64,000 nt of DNA. It comes from Climacteris rufus (Eukaryota > Chordata > Aves > Passeriformes > Climacteridae). Shown piece by piece: positions 40,053 through 51,263 of the stretch. The stretch is taken from assembly GCA_013398175.1 (NCBI GenBank), contig VZRZ01008573.1, positions 1 to 64,000 on the forward strand, read 5' to 3'. Under the pieces are notes generated by a model. That model ran no database searches, was not told the origin of the DNA, and worked only from the letters and a program-made list of their open reading frames with translations. Position numbers and translations under genes: made by a program. Position 1 is the first letter of the stretch, and every line of letters starts with the position of its first letter.

Positions 40053-40563
40053 ACATGTGAGCCGGGACTTTTCACCTCCCTGGGCGCCACAGAGCTTATC
40101 TGTTCATGCATAAATCAAGGAATGTGTGTATTCTCCTGATTCCCCCTGGCGCCAAGGGGGCACACAGGAAAGGGCCACAACATCCGTGGTTCAGACACGA
40201 GAGATAAGCTGGAATTTATGACTGACAGACAAATAGCATTTTACTCTCCATAAAAGACAGCTATAGCGTCCCCTTTTTCAGAGGAATCCTCCATATGCTC
40301 TCTGAGTGTATGGAAATGTTTCTCTCCGGGATTTCCGAGACATCGGAGTCCTGAATTTTCTTCTCTCCTTGCAGTTGAGTGATAAAGGGAANACATCATC
40401 GTTTCATTTGTGTTTTCCTGGGTCTATTCAATAAACTGGTTATATTGTAATAGGCCTGATCGCCATCGATAACGAACAAGGGGGGTAACGGAGGTTCTGG
40501 GGTGCGGGTCGCTCTGATAGAATTAAAAATCCGTTAGGTGTCCCTCACATTCGTAACAACATG
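40053..40563 (+). mobile_element. Young ERV solo LTR with perfect 5-bp target-site duplication
   Basis: A 501-bp LTR at 40058-40558, flanked by the perfect direct repeat ACATG (40053-40057 and 40559-40563). It starts TGAGCCGGGACTTTTC and ends CATTCGTAACA. It has a TATA-like CATAAAAG at about 40249, an AATAAA signal at about 40427, and a CpG-rich U5. A near-palindrome around GGCGCC (CCCCCTGGCGCCAAGGGGG) at about 40142-40160 may form a hairpin. CpG density is far above the surroundings, which suggests a recent insertion not yet worn down by methylation decay. One undetermined base occurs at 40392. No internal viral sequence is adjacent. The TSD length fits ERVL or class I elements; I cannot name the family. 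Confidence 0.88.
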
Positions 40564-41770
40564 TAGTTGGCTGTCTGTGTTTATCTCTCTTTTGCTTTTC
40601 ACTGCATTTGAATATGCTCAGGATTGATTTAATAAAATCTCTTTTGGCAGAATTTCTCTCTTCTCTTTACGTCCCTGTAAAAAGGATCTTTGTGAACACA
40701 CACACACACCAAAAAAAAAAAAAAAAAAAAAACCCAACAAAAAAAACACCAAACACCACACTACAACTATTATTAAATGAAGTATAGATGCAAAATGGTT
40801 GTATGGGGCTTTTCGAATCTCTGTACTGTTTGTTTGCTCTACTCTACAGGGGTCTCACAGCATGACAAACCGATCATTATGATCTGATCTGAGTTTCTGC
40901 ATGCCTTCTCATATGCAGAGATAATTTTTTTTTAAAATTTTTTTTTTTTTTACTGCCTTGGTAGAAGTCGGCAATGAAAACAAATATGTACCGTTTAAGG
41001 CTATTTTCCCCATTCATAGACATTCTTTGACATTAATAACCTGCCAAAGTCTGCCATCAGTGCCATAATTGCAATAGTATTAAAAGTGCTCCTCTTCCAT
41101 TTAGTTCCATCTGCTACCAGTAAAACATATGGTCCCTTGCGCTGACCCATTATCTCCTAAGTGGCAAGGTAAATCTTAACGTGTTAGCTGAATGTTGATG
41201 CAGGAAGAGCCCAGAAAAAAGGTCTTGTTTTTCACCATTCTTCACAATTGTCAGTGATCAAGTGCAATCACAGCCAGTTTGCAATCCCAGGACTGGCTAT
41301 GCCACAATGCTCTTCTCCATCTGCCCTTTGTCAGTCAGCACCAACCATTCAGAAACAAACTCAGACACAAACTAAAGTCCCCAAAATGACCAGTTGCAGA
41401 GATGCCTCCCAGCATTTGTGCTGTCCTGGCAGTGTTCTGTTTGTTTGAAAAAAGGGGCAGCCAAAGGACTGGCAACCCAATATTGGTGCCACAATGACAT
41501 ATTTATTACAGGGAGAACAGCTTCCTTTAGAATTCAGGTTTGAAAGGAGTTGTTTTGAACTGCAGTAGACATTAACCAACAGACTTGTGTGCAGTGAGGT
41601 GGTGTGGACTTCTTATCAGCATGTCAGCTAGCACCACACTAAGTTGCAAGAAATGGTGAAAGAAAAGTACTCAGGCTTTAAGAGCATTTCATGCCACAAC
41701 GAGCATCTCTGAAAATAGGCACAGCTGAAACAGGGTGGTGTAAATACTGACTTAAGTATAAAAAAAAACA
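40564..41770. other. Non-coding stretch with simple repeats
   Basis: No gene recognised. It contains a short CA run followed by a 22-base A run (40696-40732, with further A/C-rich sequence to about 40763) and a T-rich stretch at 40925-40952. Overlapping open frames at 41248-41579 on both strands have no motif. Confidence 0.55.
40696..40763. repeat. (CA)n followed by poly-A and A/C-rich tract
   Basis: Seven CA units, then an A run of about 22 bases, then CAACAAAAAA-type low complexity. Such a tract often marks an old retroposon tail, but I see no body for it. Confidence 0.85.
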
Positions 41771-41776
41771 ATGAAT

Positions 41777-41807
<31 letters not shown>

Positions 41808-41920
41808 AAAGAAAAAGGAAAAAAAAAAAAAAAAGAAAAAAAAAAAGAAAAACAAAAAAAGACAAACTCTCCCCCAGACAACTGAATGCCCACCCTTTTT
41901 TTTTTTTTTTTNAACTGATG

Positions 41921-41952
<32 letters not shown>

Positions 41953-41955
41953 TTT
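41761..41955. repeat. (AC)n, purine tract and opposed poly-T tracts with an undetermined base
   Basis: An (AC)13 microsatellite at 41777-41802 is followed by an A/G tract to about 41868, a spacer of about 25 bases, a T run (41896-41911), the undetermined base N at 41912, a C8 run, and a 27-base T run (41929-41955). The two T runs are each preceded by very similar words (AACTGAATGCCCACCC and AACTGATGCCCCCCCC), which suggests that sequence was duplicated falsely at the N. Open frames reported here consist of low-complexity residues only. Confidence 0.9.
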
Positions 41956-43530
41956 GTGCCTGCATTATCCTAGATGTCACACTGATCTGTGTGGACTCTT
42001 AAAAAAACCCCAAAACACAAGGACAGAAAAATTGGTTTATTTATTACTATGCTATGTAGCAGGGTGATGGATGCTGCACTTCCTTGGTGAAGAAATATTT
42101 GTTAACCTCAAGAAAAAAACAATTCAGTGGTATGTCCATGTAATCACACTAGTCTGCCAACTGCAACATGGCCTGAGGGCCATGATATCCTGAACTTTGT
42201 CACGCAGCATTATCAGGGCAAGGCAGGACACCCAAACTTTCACCACAAGGAAAGTAGGAGACAACTGCACCATATCCTCATTTCTGGGCATCTTTGGTTG
42301 TGAACAAAAGGTACAGAGCCTTCTCTTTCTTACTAATTTTTACTGGGAATGCTAAAATACATTTGTTATTCCATACTATCCTGCTAACACCCCAAAAGGC
42401 ATAACCTCGCTGCTGCAAAGCTCAAGACTTTATGTGGCCAACTTTGAATACAAAATCTACCATGCTGCTTCTTGCTAATGATGCTCAGTGTGGCGATAGT
42501 TCTTTGCATTTCAAGGAGAAAATAAGATTTTACCTCATTAACATCAGGCTAATTGCTCCAAACAACCTTAACCCTCTTCCCGAAGAAGCTCTTGCCATCA
42601 TAAAATAGATAGATTGAACTGATACTAAAGTGAATCAATCAACACATAAAAAGCATGCAGAAAGTAAAAGGCACACATCTAACAGATTTTAAAGCCTGTT
42701 TATAAACAAGAAGGACCTTAATAATCTTCAACTTATTGGAATATCAAATGTTACTAAAAACACTTTGTTTCTGACAGATTCACATTAATTTATCCAGTAT
42801 GTGGAGAATTAGCTATTAGAAAAGCTATTAGCTGTTAATTTTCTTCCTTCTCTTTCTTTTTTTTTTCTTTTTTAATATGCAATTCAAAGCAATTAAAAAC
42901 CTACCTTCTTTTATATCAGGAGGGAAAACCTGATGCCTTATTTTGCTTCCTATTCAAATTGAACTGCAGATGTGTCAAAAATTTCTAAGAACTATGATAC
43001 ACTGCAACAAAACTGAAATTTTCCCCCCAAAAAAGGCAAAATAATTTTTTTAAAGGCAGTATTATAATTTTATATATCACAAATGCATTACTGGATTATT
43101 CTTAACCCAACAGTCCAGCAACTTCTTTAAAGTGGTCAGCTTAACATAAGCTGGTCTACCTTGCTCTCTAACTCAGCTGGTACTGGTCCATATCAGTGCC
43201 TAAAACAGCTGATGCAAGCCAGGTTAAGTGCTGAGGCTCTCACTGAAATCAGTTATCTCAACCTAGCAACACTGAATTTGTCCATGAGAATATAAGGGAA
43301 ACCCAGCACAAAACCTTCTAAGAATCAGAGTGCCCACCTGTCCAAATACTGAAGTTGTAGCATTGGAAATAAGTAATCAGTTTGCTTTTCAGAGCAGACG
43401 AACCCATTAAGAGGGGGAAACAGATTTCTAAGATGTGAATAGGTATCTCACTCTTACACTTTCATTCATACTTTTGAAATATTTTGCTTAGACTGACTGT
43501 ACTGATCTATAGCTTTTTACTTCCTTTTAC
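41956..43530. other. Non-coding stretch, nothing recognised
   Basis: AT-rich sequence with short homopolymer runs near 42855 and 43023. No gene or mobile element recognised. Confidence 0.55.
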
Positions 43531-43849
43531 TGTCGCAGTAACGACACAAAAGGAAGAGACAGAGACACCTGTTACCAGGATCAGAGAGAAGGAAGGAAGG
43601 AAGGGGGGCAAGACCCGCCTTCTTTATTTTTTATATCCATTTAGAAATCACTATTCATTGGAGGAAATCAGTTCTTACTCCCTCAATCACAGTGGTCAAA
43701 GGAAATGTCCATCAAGTTCTGTGTCCAGGAGAAAGGAATGCAAACGATAAGATACAGTTACAATAACATGGCCATGTTTACAGAGAAAAGTATGAGAAAC
43801 TAGCTACAAAAGAATGACAACATCCAGAACTGCAAAAATCAGGGCAGCA
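43531..43849 (-). mobile_element. ERV solo LTR, second copy of the 38280 family
   Basis: A 319-bp minus-strand LTR aligning with 38280-38627 along most of its length. Shared words include TGTCGCAGTAACGACAC, CCCTCAATCACAGTGGTCAA, GGAAATGTCCATCAA and CATCCAGAACTGCAAAA. It differs in the region near 43560-43620, where a GGAAGGAAGGAAGG run replaces part of the sequence. The flanks TTTTAC and TTCTAT match at four of six positions, consistent with a decayed 6-bp target-site duplication. It lies in the same orientation as the first copy, 5.25 kb away. The open frame 43484-43750 (+) is a shadow. Confidence 0.82.
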
Positions 43850-45491
43850 TTCTATTTTTTTCACATGCAGATTTCTCCTACTTCCTTCTGCTTCTTTTTA
43901 AGTAGAAAATGTGAAAGTAGATGTTTTTAAAAATACTGAAAATGCATGGAGAAATGTCGGGGGGGGGGAAGTAACATAATGTCAGGAAGACAGCATTTCA
44001 AAGTAAGGCAGAATTGCTGAATCAATTGTATTGCCAACTTCAATTCTCATGGTTCATTATTTCCAAGAGATTGACTTAGTAGCCTTTCCAGTGTTTGGAA
44101 ACATAATGACTCAATGTTACATTTCCAGTGTTGCCCTTAGGGCCGTTGCACGGGATGTAAAAATGCTCCGTGAACATCCCTGGCTGACCATCAGGTTGGT
44201 GTCCTTCTTGAATGTGCCCTGATGTGTTTCTTTTTGGAGGATAACCACATAGCTTCAGGCACCTGAGCTGTCAGAGAGACTGAAACCTTGAATTATCAAT
44301 GACTTTCTTCTCTCTCTTTCTCCCCCTGGTCCTCCATTCTTCAAGAGCTGCACAGTTGACATGACAAGATATTTCTCTTATTCCTAGGAAAAAAGGGTCT
44401 GGTTTAATTTCATATGAATCTGCCAGCTTCAATTAATCTGTTTACTATAGTGCAAGTAAATTGATGCACTTGCTTCAAAGAAAGACGTTAAGGTCACTTA
44501 ACTAACACATTTTCCCAGAGGAGGACAAAAGAGATGTAGAGAAAAAGCACTCTCCCCAGTCCTTCTCTGGAAGAAGGCTTGCTGGAGATAGGAAGAGATC
44601 GTGTTAGGTTTGAGTCAAGTGCTATATCTGCATGAGCACTTTTCCAATTCCCTTGATCCTAAGCTGGGCCAAAGCCCTCAGGTCTCCTCTTCACATGGGA
44701 CCATGCTTAGACCTCAAGAGGATGGTTCCAGTCTACTAGCAGATCAAAGTTATTTCAACAGATCAAAGTTATTTCAAAGTTACTGAAAAGAGCCGCTTCT
44801 CATAAACCAGCTGTTGTGATCTGTTAAGCTTAACATATTAAAGAAATTTTTTTAAGTTTTCTGCCATCTTCTCTGCCTCACTCAGAGACATACCTGTGTC
44901 AATAGCAGACTTGTATTTAAGACATTTCAGACTTGTATTTCAGACATGGAATTTACATATATCACAATATAACATATATATATATAATATATTTATATTA
45001 TATTTACTGTCAAATATTTTGGGAAGGCATGGTAGGGAAACGGAGAAAATGGTGGGGAACAAAAATTTGGGGAAAGATAGACTGCCATGGGGACATAAGG
45101 AGATTATTTTAGGGAAAATCTTACACTAGAAAACCTTTATTTCAGTTGATGCTTATGCTATGAACCATACAGTCAGTAAATTTGAGGATAATTACTTTGG
45201 CAAGAACATCCATCATGCCTTTGAAACATGAACAGTTTTGAATAAGCCTATATCTGGTGCAAGTAAAAAGAAAAGAAGTGGAGTTAGGCCAAGGACTGGC
45301 CCATGAATGACAATAAGGCATATTTTTTACACCCATGTTGTAACCCTACTTTGGTTCCAGAGTCTCTCTACAAGTACTCTCATTGGGTTTGGTTTTTCAC
45401 ATGGACACGGTTTTTGTTGAGATGCCGCTAGCCTTTCAGAAGCTGATTTTTAAGAATCATATTCTCCAAGTTCAAAAATGGTCTATCCCTT
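43850..45491. other. Non-coding stretch with small duplications
   Basis: No gene recognised. A 19-bp unit (CAGATCAAAGTTATTTCAA) is tandemly duplicated at about 44741-44778, an AGACTTGTATTT motif is repeated at 44909-44940, and an AT-rich stretch lies at 44969-45003. Confidence 0.55.
44741..44778. repeat. Two-copy 19-bp tandem duplication
   Basis: The word AGATCAAAGTTATTTCAA occurs twice in direct succession, the copies joined by a single C. Confidence 0.85.
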
Positions 45492-46392
45492 TGTAGTGGC
45501 TTAGCCCTGGCCAATGGCCAAGGCCCCACTAGAACTGCTCTTTTCCCCTTCTGAACAGAACTGTGTTACTAAACCATGATAAGAAATGCTGTCAGAGGAG
45601 CAAAATAAGGCTGAGACAAGGTCAGTGCTTCTAAGTGATAAAGTGAATTTATTACAAAGTCAAAGGAGCAAGCAAAAACAAAGGAACATCTCCTAAACAT
45701 TCTTCCTCTGCTGTCCTCCCATCTTCCCCCACCCACCCCAACAGCTTCACAGCCCTCTCTCNCACAGAAGGTGGCGTGCAGCCCACCCGAAACTGCAGCC
45801 ACTCCATCCTCCCCCGTCAGTCTGGTCTGGCTCTTAGGGTAGGAATAAAACCAGGCTTCTTTCAACATAATTGACTCCCTTCTTGATTCAGGAGCAAAGT
45901 CCTTGGTCCCCACCAGACACAGCTACTCTTGTGGGAGTTCACTCTCTTCCACACCGTCTCCGCTCCAAGTTTGATTAAAGTTTCTCACCACAGGCCACGA
46001 GAATATCTCGGTTCTGATGATGTAGGAACCTCCTCCCCCATTGCTCCTCTTCTTGGGCAGACTGGCATAGTTTGCTGCCTTTCATATCTGATGGTTCAGT
46101 TGTTCTTCTCAGTCATTTGCTATACTCCCTCTCCTCTGCCTACCTACACCTACGTGACTACATGGCGTGCCTGCGTACTACAGAGATTGCTTTTTAAATA
46201 TACTGTCGTGGAGGTGTCACTCTCCTTCCTAATTGGCCCAACTGTGGAAAACAGCGCATCAATCTCCCAGGAGCCATCAGAGATAGGTCCTGACCAGACA
46301 GCTGTGGGAGCTTCTGGAGGTTCCTTACAGGAGCCATCTTTTGGCCCCTACCACACCCAAAAACTAGACTTCCCAAACTTATCAAACCATCA
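45492..46392 (-). mobile_element. Large ERV LTR, minus strand
   Basis: A segment of about 900 bp read on the minus strand. It starts TGATGGTTTGATAAGTTTGG, contains GATGGCTCCTGTAAGGAACC and CCAGAAGCTCCCACAGCTGT, and ends GGGCTAAGCCACTACA. Near its 3' end is a GTAATAAATTCACTTTATC block, an AATAAA signal in the expected place. The segment is richer in GC and CpG than its flanks, as for other LTRs here. Recognition as an avian ERV LTR is from memory of similar sequences. I do not see a clear target-site duplication, so the ends may be off by several bases. One undetermined base is at 45762. Open frames at 45569-45913 (-), 45929-46414 (+) and part of 46194-46496 (-) are shadows. Confidence 0.65.
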
Positions 46393-46529
46393 TACTCTTC
46401 AAGTAGGAAATTGAGCAAAGGTGGCAGGAGGCCTACATGTATAAGCAATTGATTGAATTTGGACATTAAAACATATACAGTATGTGGAAGCACCAACAGG
46501 TGGTCTTGGAGGAGTGTAGATTTCCTGTC

Positions 46530-46947
46530 ATATCTTGTAGAGATGAGGACAGGAAAGTCCAGGAAGGGAGTATGGAATGCAAAGGGAAAGAAGAAATATT
46601 GTTCCCAAGCAAAGGGAAGACTACAGAAAATATGGACCTGCTGCTGAATGGGACAGAGAAGCTGGTGATACAGAACCCAAAATAGGCCAAAGTATTCATC
46701 TTCTCTGACTCAGTCTTTATCAGTAAAAAAAGCCTTCAGGATTCCCAGGCCCCTCAGATTGCACACAAAGTCTGGGGCAAGGGAGATTCGACCTTCACAG
46801 AAGAAGACTTTAAAAAGAGAGAGCTTAAAAAACACTGGACATACATAAATCCATGGGGCCTGATGGGATGCACGTGAGTGCTGAGGGAGCTCTCTGATTT
46901 CATTGCAAGGCCATTCATTATAATCTTTGAATAATCATGGTGACTGG
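46530..46947 (+). mobile_element. CR1 LINE ORF2 fragment before and into reverse transcriptase
   Basis: Plus-strand CR1 fragment, frame-broken. MDLLLNGTEKLV is followed, after a stop, by AKVFIFSDSVFISKKSLQDS. These match the CR1 linker (a short NGKG-like stretch, AEVFNAFFASVFTSK). Next come LKKHWTYINPWGLMGC and VLRELSDFIARPFIIIFE, matching the CR1 start of the reverse transcriptase (HKSMGPDGMHPRVLRELADV, ARPLSIIFE). The match stops at about 46947, exactly where LTR-type sequence begins, and the same CR1 end is repeated at 47026-47119. Confidence 0.85.
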
Positions 46948-47197
46948 TGTGGACGAACACATTCAGTGCAGGTAGCTCGGTGAGAGCTGCGGTGGGAGCT
47001 CCAGTGGGAGCTGCAGGTTGAGCTGTGGGGCCTGATGGGATGCACGTGAGTGCTGAGGGAGCTCTCTGATTTCATTGCAAGGCCATTCATTATAATCTTT
47101 GAATAATCATGGTGACTGGTGTGGACGAACACATTCAGTGCAGGTAGCTCGGTGAGAGCTGCGGTGGGAGCTCCAGTGGGAGCTGCAGGTTGAGCTG
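46854..47197. repeat. 172-bp tandem duplication across a CR1/LTR junction
   Basis: 46854-47025 and 47026-47197 appear identical base for base at a shift of 172. Each unit holds about 94 bp of CR1 reverse-transcriptase sequence followed by about 78 bp of the start of the LTR. The word TGGGG is present at both ends of the unit, suggesting microhomology-mediated duplication. Since both units carry the same junction, the LTR was in place before the duplication. The repeated minus-strand open frames in this region come from this duplication. Confidence 0.93.
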
Positions 47198-47622
47198 TGG
47201 GTGAAAGGCCAAGGCAAGAGGCCAGGAACTGCTGGCAGCAAAGGGCAGAGGGACTGGACACTGAGGCACTGCAGAAGCCCATGAACTCTGGACTTTCTCA
47301 CCCTTAGACTTTAAAGATATAAAAGCCAGGGTTTCCTTCATTCAGGGCCCCTCCTCAGAAGCAGCCAGCTCAAGATGTTATTTTGTTATTTAGTTATTGC
47401 ACCAAGATGAAATTAAGTGTTGGGATGACCGAGACTCTGCTATGGGAAACCTGGAGTCGAGCCAGTGATCTGACTGTGTGAGTGTGGGGTGTGTGTCTGC
47501 GAGGGAGCTCCAGTCCCAACTCAGGTGGTACAAGTGTGCAAGTGGCTCCTGGATGGTCAGACAGGGAAATTTCCTTAACACTGGTTTTGGTGCTCAAGGA
47601 CTGAAATAAAGCAAATGGCACA
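47120..47622 (+). mobile_element. Probable ERV LTR inserted in CR1
   Basis: A segment of about 503 bp with LTR layout: a start TGTGGACGAACACATTC, a TATA-like GATATAAAAG at 47316-47325, an AATAAA signal at 47605-47610 and an end AAATGGCACA. The span from TATA to AATAAA, about 290 bp, is long for an R region but possible. The first 78 bp are also present upstream at 46948-47025 because of the tandem duplication. No target-site duplication is visible, and CR1 does not resume on the right, so part of the locus may have been deleted. It could instead be a non-viral promoter segment. Confidence 0.5.
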
Positions 47623-50574
47623 CCCAGCTTAAAAATTGTTCAACTTTAGCCACATTCAATAATATTAATTGTCAGCATCACTTATACTAACAAATTAAAT
47701 AAATTTGAGATCTCAAATCATTAATAATGGAAGTTCCAGTTTATTTATTCTCACAAGACAAAAAAAAAAAAATCCCTGAAACAAACTTTGATAAAAGATA
47801 TATCAAATTAAGGCAAAAAAATACACTTTTCTCCATAAAATGAATAGGAGTTTGGTTTTTCATTTCAACATCAACCATATGTGTATAGTGACAGTAAATA
47901 ATGCCAGACAGTGCTAGAATCTTCATGGAACATAAAAAGGTGCTGTGTCAAGATAGAGTGTGAATTTTATTTCTTGCCTTCCAAAATTGAAATGTTAATC
48001 CACCTAGGGGTCGTTGCAATTTTTTTCTTTTTTTTTTTTTTTAATTTATACAGATAATTGCTTTAGCAGCAATAGCTCTAATTGTAGCAATTAACAAGGT
48101 CACATTTTTCCTCTAAAAAAAAAAATCCAGCTGAGATTATGGAAAGAAATTATAAAGGAAATTAAATTAAAGGAAATTAAATTTAAAACTTTCCATCATA
48201 GTATATTTCATTTATATTCTCACTGAAAAAAGACACAGCAGGATTGACTTTCATTTTTGAGCTTAGCATGTAATTTTGAGATTAAAAAAACCATGACCAC
48301 ATGAAGGAACCATATGGACCACAAAGGACCACAAAGTATTCTCTCTAGTCTAGATCATCTGTTCTTCACCAGAAAAAAACCTTGGTTTTCTGTTTCATAC
48401 TTGCCTTTATCCTGATGTGCTACTTACCCAGAAGCAGGTGAGTCACAACAAAAGCTTATTTAGGCAACTAAATGAACCTCTGACATCTGTGCTACATTTT
48501 ACATCCTTTCTCTTCCAGTGCCCTTACTCTATATTGGCAAAGTAACTGGGGAAAAAAATAGAAAGTGAAAGTAATTTATATTTCCAAAGAGCTTCCTGAT
48601 TTTTTTTCTAGATGTTACATGTCCAGCCTTTTCCAATTTTGCAAGCTAATCAACTGCTTCATTCTTTTAGGAGGCAGGTAATGACAGAGCAGTTCTGTAG
48701 CTTCTCCACTTGACTCATCCTCCATCTCCATAAGGCAAGTACTAGGTGACCAGTAAGGCCAGCCTGGATACTGATAGTCCACCTCCTTCACCACAGTGAA
48801 ATGCCATGGACAGACAGTATATCACTTCCATAAGAACATCACTGGTCAGAGGCAGAGCACAATGGCATGGACATCAGCATTTTTAATTGTTTTTCTATCA
48901 TCAGAATCTTCTCAGCAAATGGGTATCCCAGTGTCCTCAAAGTCATGGCAGCTGCTTTTGACTCTTTCTTGCAAATCCAGCTCAAAGTATTCTTAATCAA
49001 TTACAGGAGCTTTTTACACAGATTCTAGGCATGCAACTGAAATTAAGTCATTTCAGCTGTATCAGCTAAACTAAAAGATGAATGAATTTTTAAAGGAAGG
49101 ATAAAGACACCAGGCATTTGCTTGGTCTTTAGAAGAGCTGCTATGGTAGTCCTAGTACTGTTCCAAGGCTCAGGATCAGATGACATTAATATTTTAGTCA
49201 CCTGCACATTTAAGCCACTTTCAAACAATTCTGCTAGCCATGCAAACTTCAGTTCTCTTGCAGCCTAAGTGCAATTTCTTCTTTTCAGCAAGCATGTAGC
49301 ATATTTAATAGTCTATTATATATCCTGAGGTAGTTCAAAGCAATATACTGTGTTGTTTTATGAAAGCTTGATTTGCAGCTCAGTATCAAGTCCTGGCACA
49401 TCACATATTAATACAAGATGGCTGCTGACTGCATGTCTTTTGAGAAGAATATTGCCGTAAGGGAAAAAAGACAGAAATATGTAACTACTTGAGTTTATTC
49501 CATTAGAATATAAAGAGTTTCACTACATTTCTATTTTTTCCTTTATGCTACAACAAGTGGGACACAAAAAGTCAAACTAACTCTGGATAGTTGTTAATGT
49601 ACTTGTGACAACACTTTGCAGGACGAAAGAAAGGAATAGTGAAGATGTTAGGTGTCACTGTTACAATTAGATAGAAATATTTTCTTTGCAATAAAGCAGA
49701 AAGTTAGTGGCTGGAGGCCAAATCACTGTCTAGAGAAAAGACAAAAGGAAGAAGGAAAGAAGAAAGAAAAAGAAGGCAAAGGAAAACAGGAAATTGATAT
49801 GTAGTTGACAGAATTGTTGATCAGGAAAAAGAACAAATAAAATATGTATCTTTAAAAAAAAAAAAACAAAAATGAAGAAGATAAGAAAAGTTTGAATATG
49901 TATCTGCCAGGATCTTTGGATGTTTTAAGTTTTATTCCCCCTTTAGAGAAGGTCTATTATCATAAAGCTTTCATACTAGAAGGTGTGAATAAAAATTAAA
50001 TCCAGTGATAAGCTAGAACCTAGAAAAACTTTTGTTGAAATTGTTTTGGCTGTGAAATGAATACAGGATCAGGAGGTGATTCAGTTAGAAGAATTTTTTC
50101 TTAACCGTATGTTTCACATCTTGAATTAGTGTTAGAGTCTTCCCTGGAATGGTTTCGGAGTCTTAAATATTTCTGCTTAAAGACAACAACCAGAACAACT
50201 ATCAGTTGGGATTGTTCCTGATCAACATGAGTGATGTTCAAAAACCTTTGCTATGGGTAGCAGCGGGAGAAGAACCCAACAATACGTCTCTTCTCCAAGG
50301 ACAGTGCAGATTAGGTTGTGCAGATGCCAGGCTTCTAAAGAGAAGAAAAATAGGTTGTTATTGTCTTCTGATGTAACTGCAAATGTAGAAAAGAAGCAAG
50401 GGGGGGGTGGTGGATAAAGAAACACATTCATTTTAACGGCTTTTTCTGGTAAATGAGTTATTGTTAAAGAAAAAGCTCAGCTAGCTGACAAAATACAATT
50501 TATTATTTGCAAATTTTCATTTTAGGATATTTTCAAAGAGAATAATTTTAATGAGGTCCAGAGTCTCCTTTTCT
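47623..50574. other. Non-coding stretch, nothing recognised
   Basis: AT-rich sequence without a recognisable gene. It contains short A- or T-runs near 47761 and 48030, a small AAAGGAAATTAAATT duplication at about 48155-48183, and a purine-rich stretch at 49738-49792. Confidence 0.55.
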
Positions 50575-50705
50575 AGAGAAATTCGAAACTCACCCGGCTA
50601 CAATCCTGTGTACCCTGCTCTAGGTGAACCTGCTTTAGCAAGGGGGTTGGATTAGATGATCTCCAGAGGTAATTTCCAATACCAATTATCCTGTGATTCT
50701 GTGAA
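50575..50705 (+). mobile_element. CR1 LINE 3' end, well conserved
   Basis: Plus-strand CR1 terminus. It contains CACCCGGCTACAATCCTGTG, CTGCTCTAGGTGAACCTGC, GGGTTGGATTAGATGATCTC and CAGAGGTAATTTCC, and ends TATCCTGTGATTCTGTGA. It is the least diverged CR1 tail in the window. Confidence 0.93.
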
Positions 50706-50819
50706 TACAGCTGCACTAAAATAGCTAGCAGCTGAGTTCAATTTCCTTTAAATATCATTAAGGTAATTAAAGATTAAAGAGCAAGATACATAATACATTT
50801 GTGCTATCCAGTCAAGTCA

Positions 50820-51263
50820 GGGTTAATTTTTGCAATAGTCAGGAGGGGGCCTGTCTAGGATCCAGAGGACATTGCATATCCTCACCTCACTTCATTGCCG
50901 GGACAAGAGGAAAGGAGCCTCTTTAGGGAAGAGAAGGGTCCTGCTGGACAAAACCTGGCAGAGGGAGCAGTCTGGTAACCACTGCTCATGGTTCTGAGCA
51001 ATCATGTGTGAAATGTTCCCCTTTCCTGTGCTTTTGTTATTAATATTTTTGCTGTTACTATTCCCTTTCTTATCTCATTGCTGTTTCCAGCAAATTGTTC
51101 TTATCTTAACCTGTGATTTTCACCTTTGGTGCCTACAATTCTCCCCTACAGCCACCTGCAGGAATAGGAAGGAGGGGGATGGAGGGGAGCAAGTGAGTGG
51201 CACACCATTTGGAAAGTCTCAGTGGGAACATTAAACTAGTGAGTACCGTTTCTAAACCATGAC
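50820..51263 (+). mobile_element. Probable ERV LTR, diverged
   Basis: About 440 bp recalling a common avian LTR. The order is GTTAATTTTTGCAATAG, then GGGGGCCTGTCTAGGATCC, then TTGTTCTTATCTTAACCTG, CACCTTTGGTGCC, an AATTCTCCCCTACAGCCAC block, a G-rich stretch, and the end GTTTCTAAACCATGACA. In the family I have in mind the 3' end reads GGGGTTAAACCACGACA, so the terminus is close. I cannot place the 5' end exactly and see no target-site duplication. The open frame 51004-51234 (+) lies within it. Confidence 0.55.

Noticed and set aside
41628..42067. Open frames of about 75-100 codons on both strands made of F, K, T/H runs
   Set aside because: They are translations of microsatellite and homopolymer DNA across an undetermined base.
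45569..46496. Open frames of 100-161 codons on both strands
   Set aside because: They lie inside LTR-type sequence, overlap on both strands and carry no protein motif.
46935..47341. Minus-strand frames with repeated SSHWSSHRSSHRA-like peptide
   Set aside because: The peptide repeat is produced by the 172-bp DNA duplication and GGGAGCT-type words in the LTR; not a real protein repeat.
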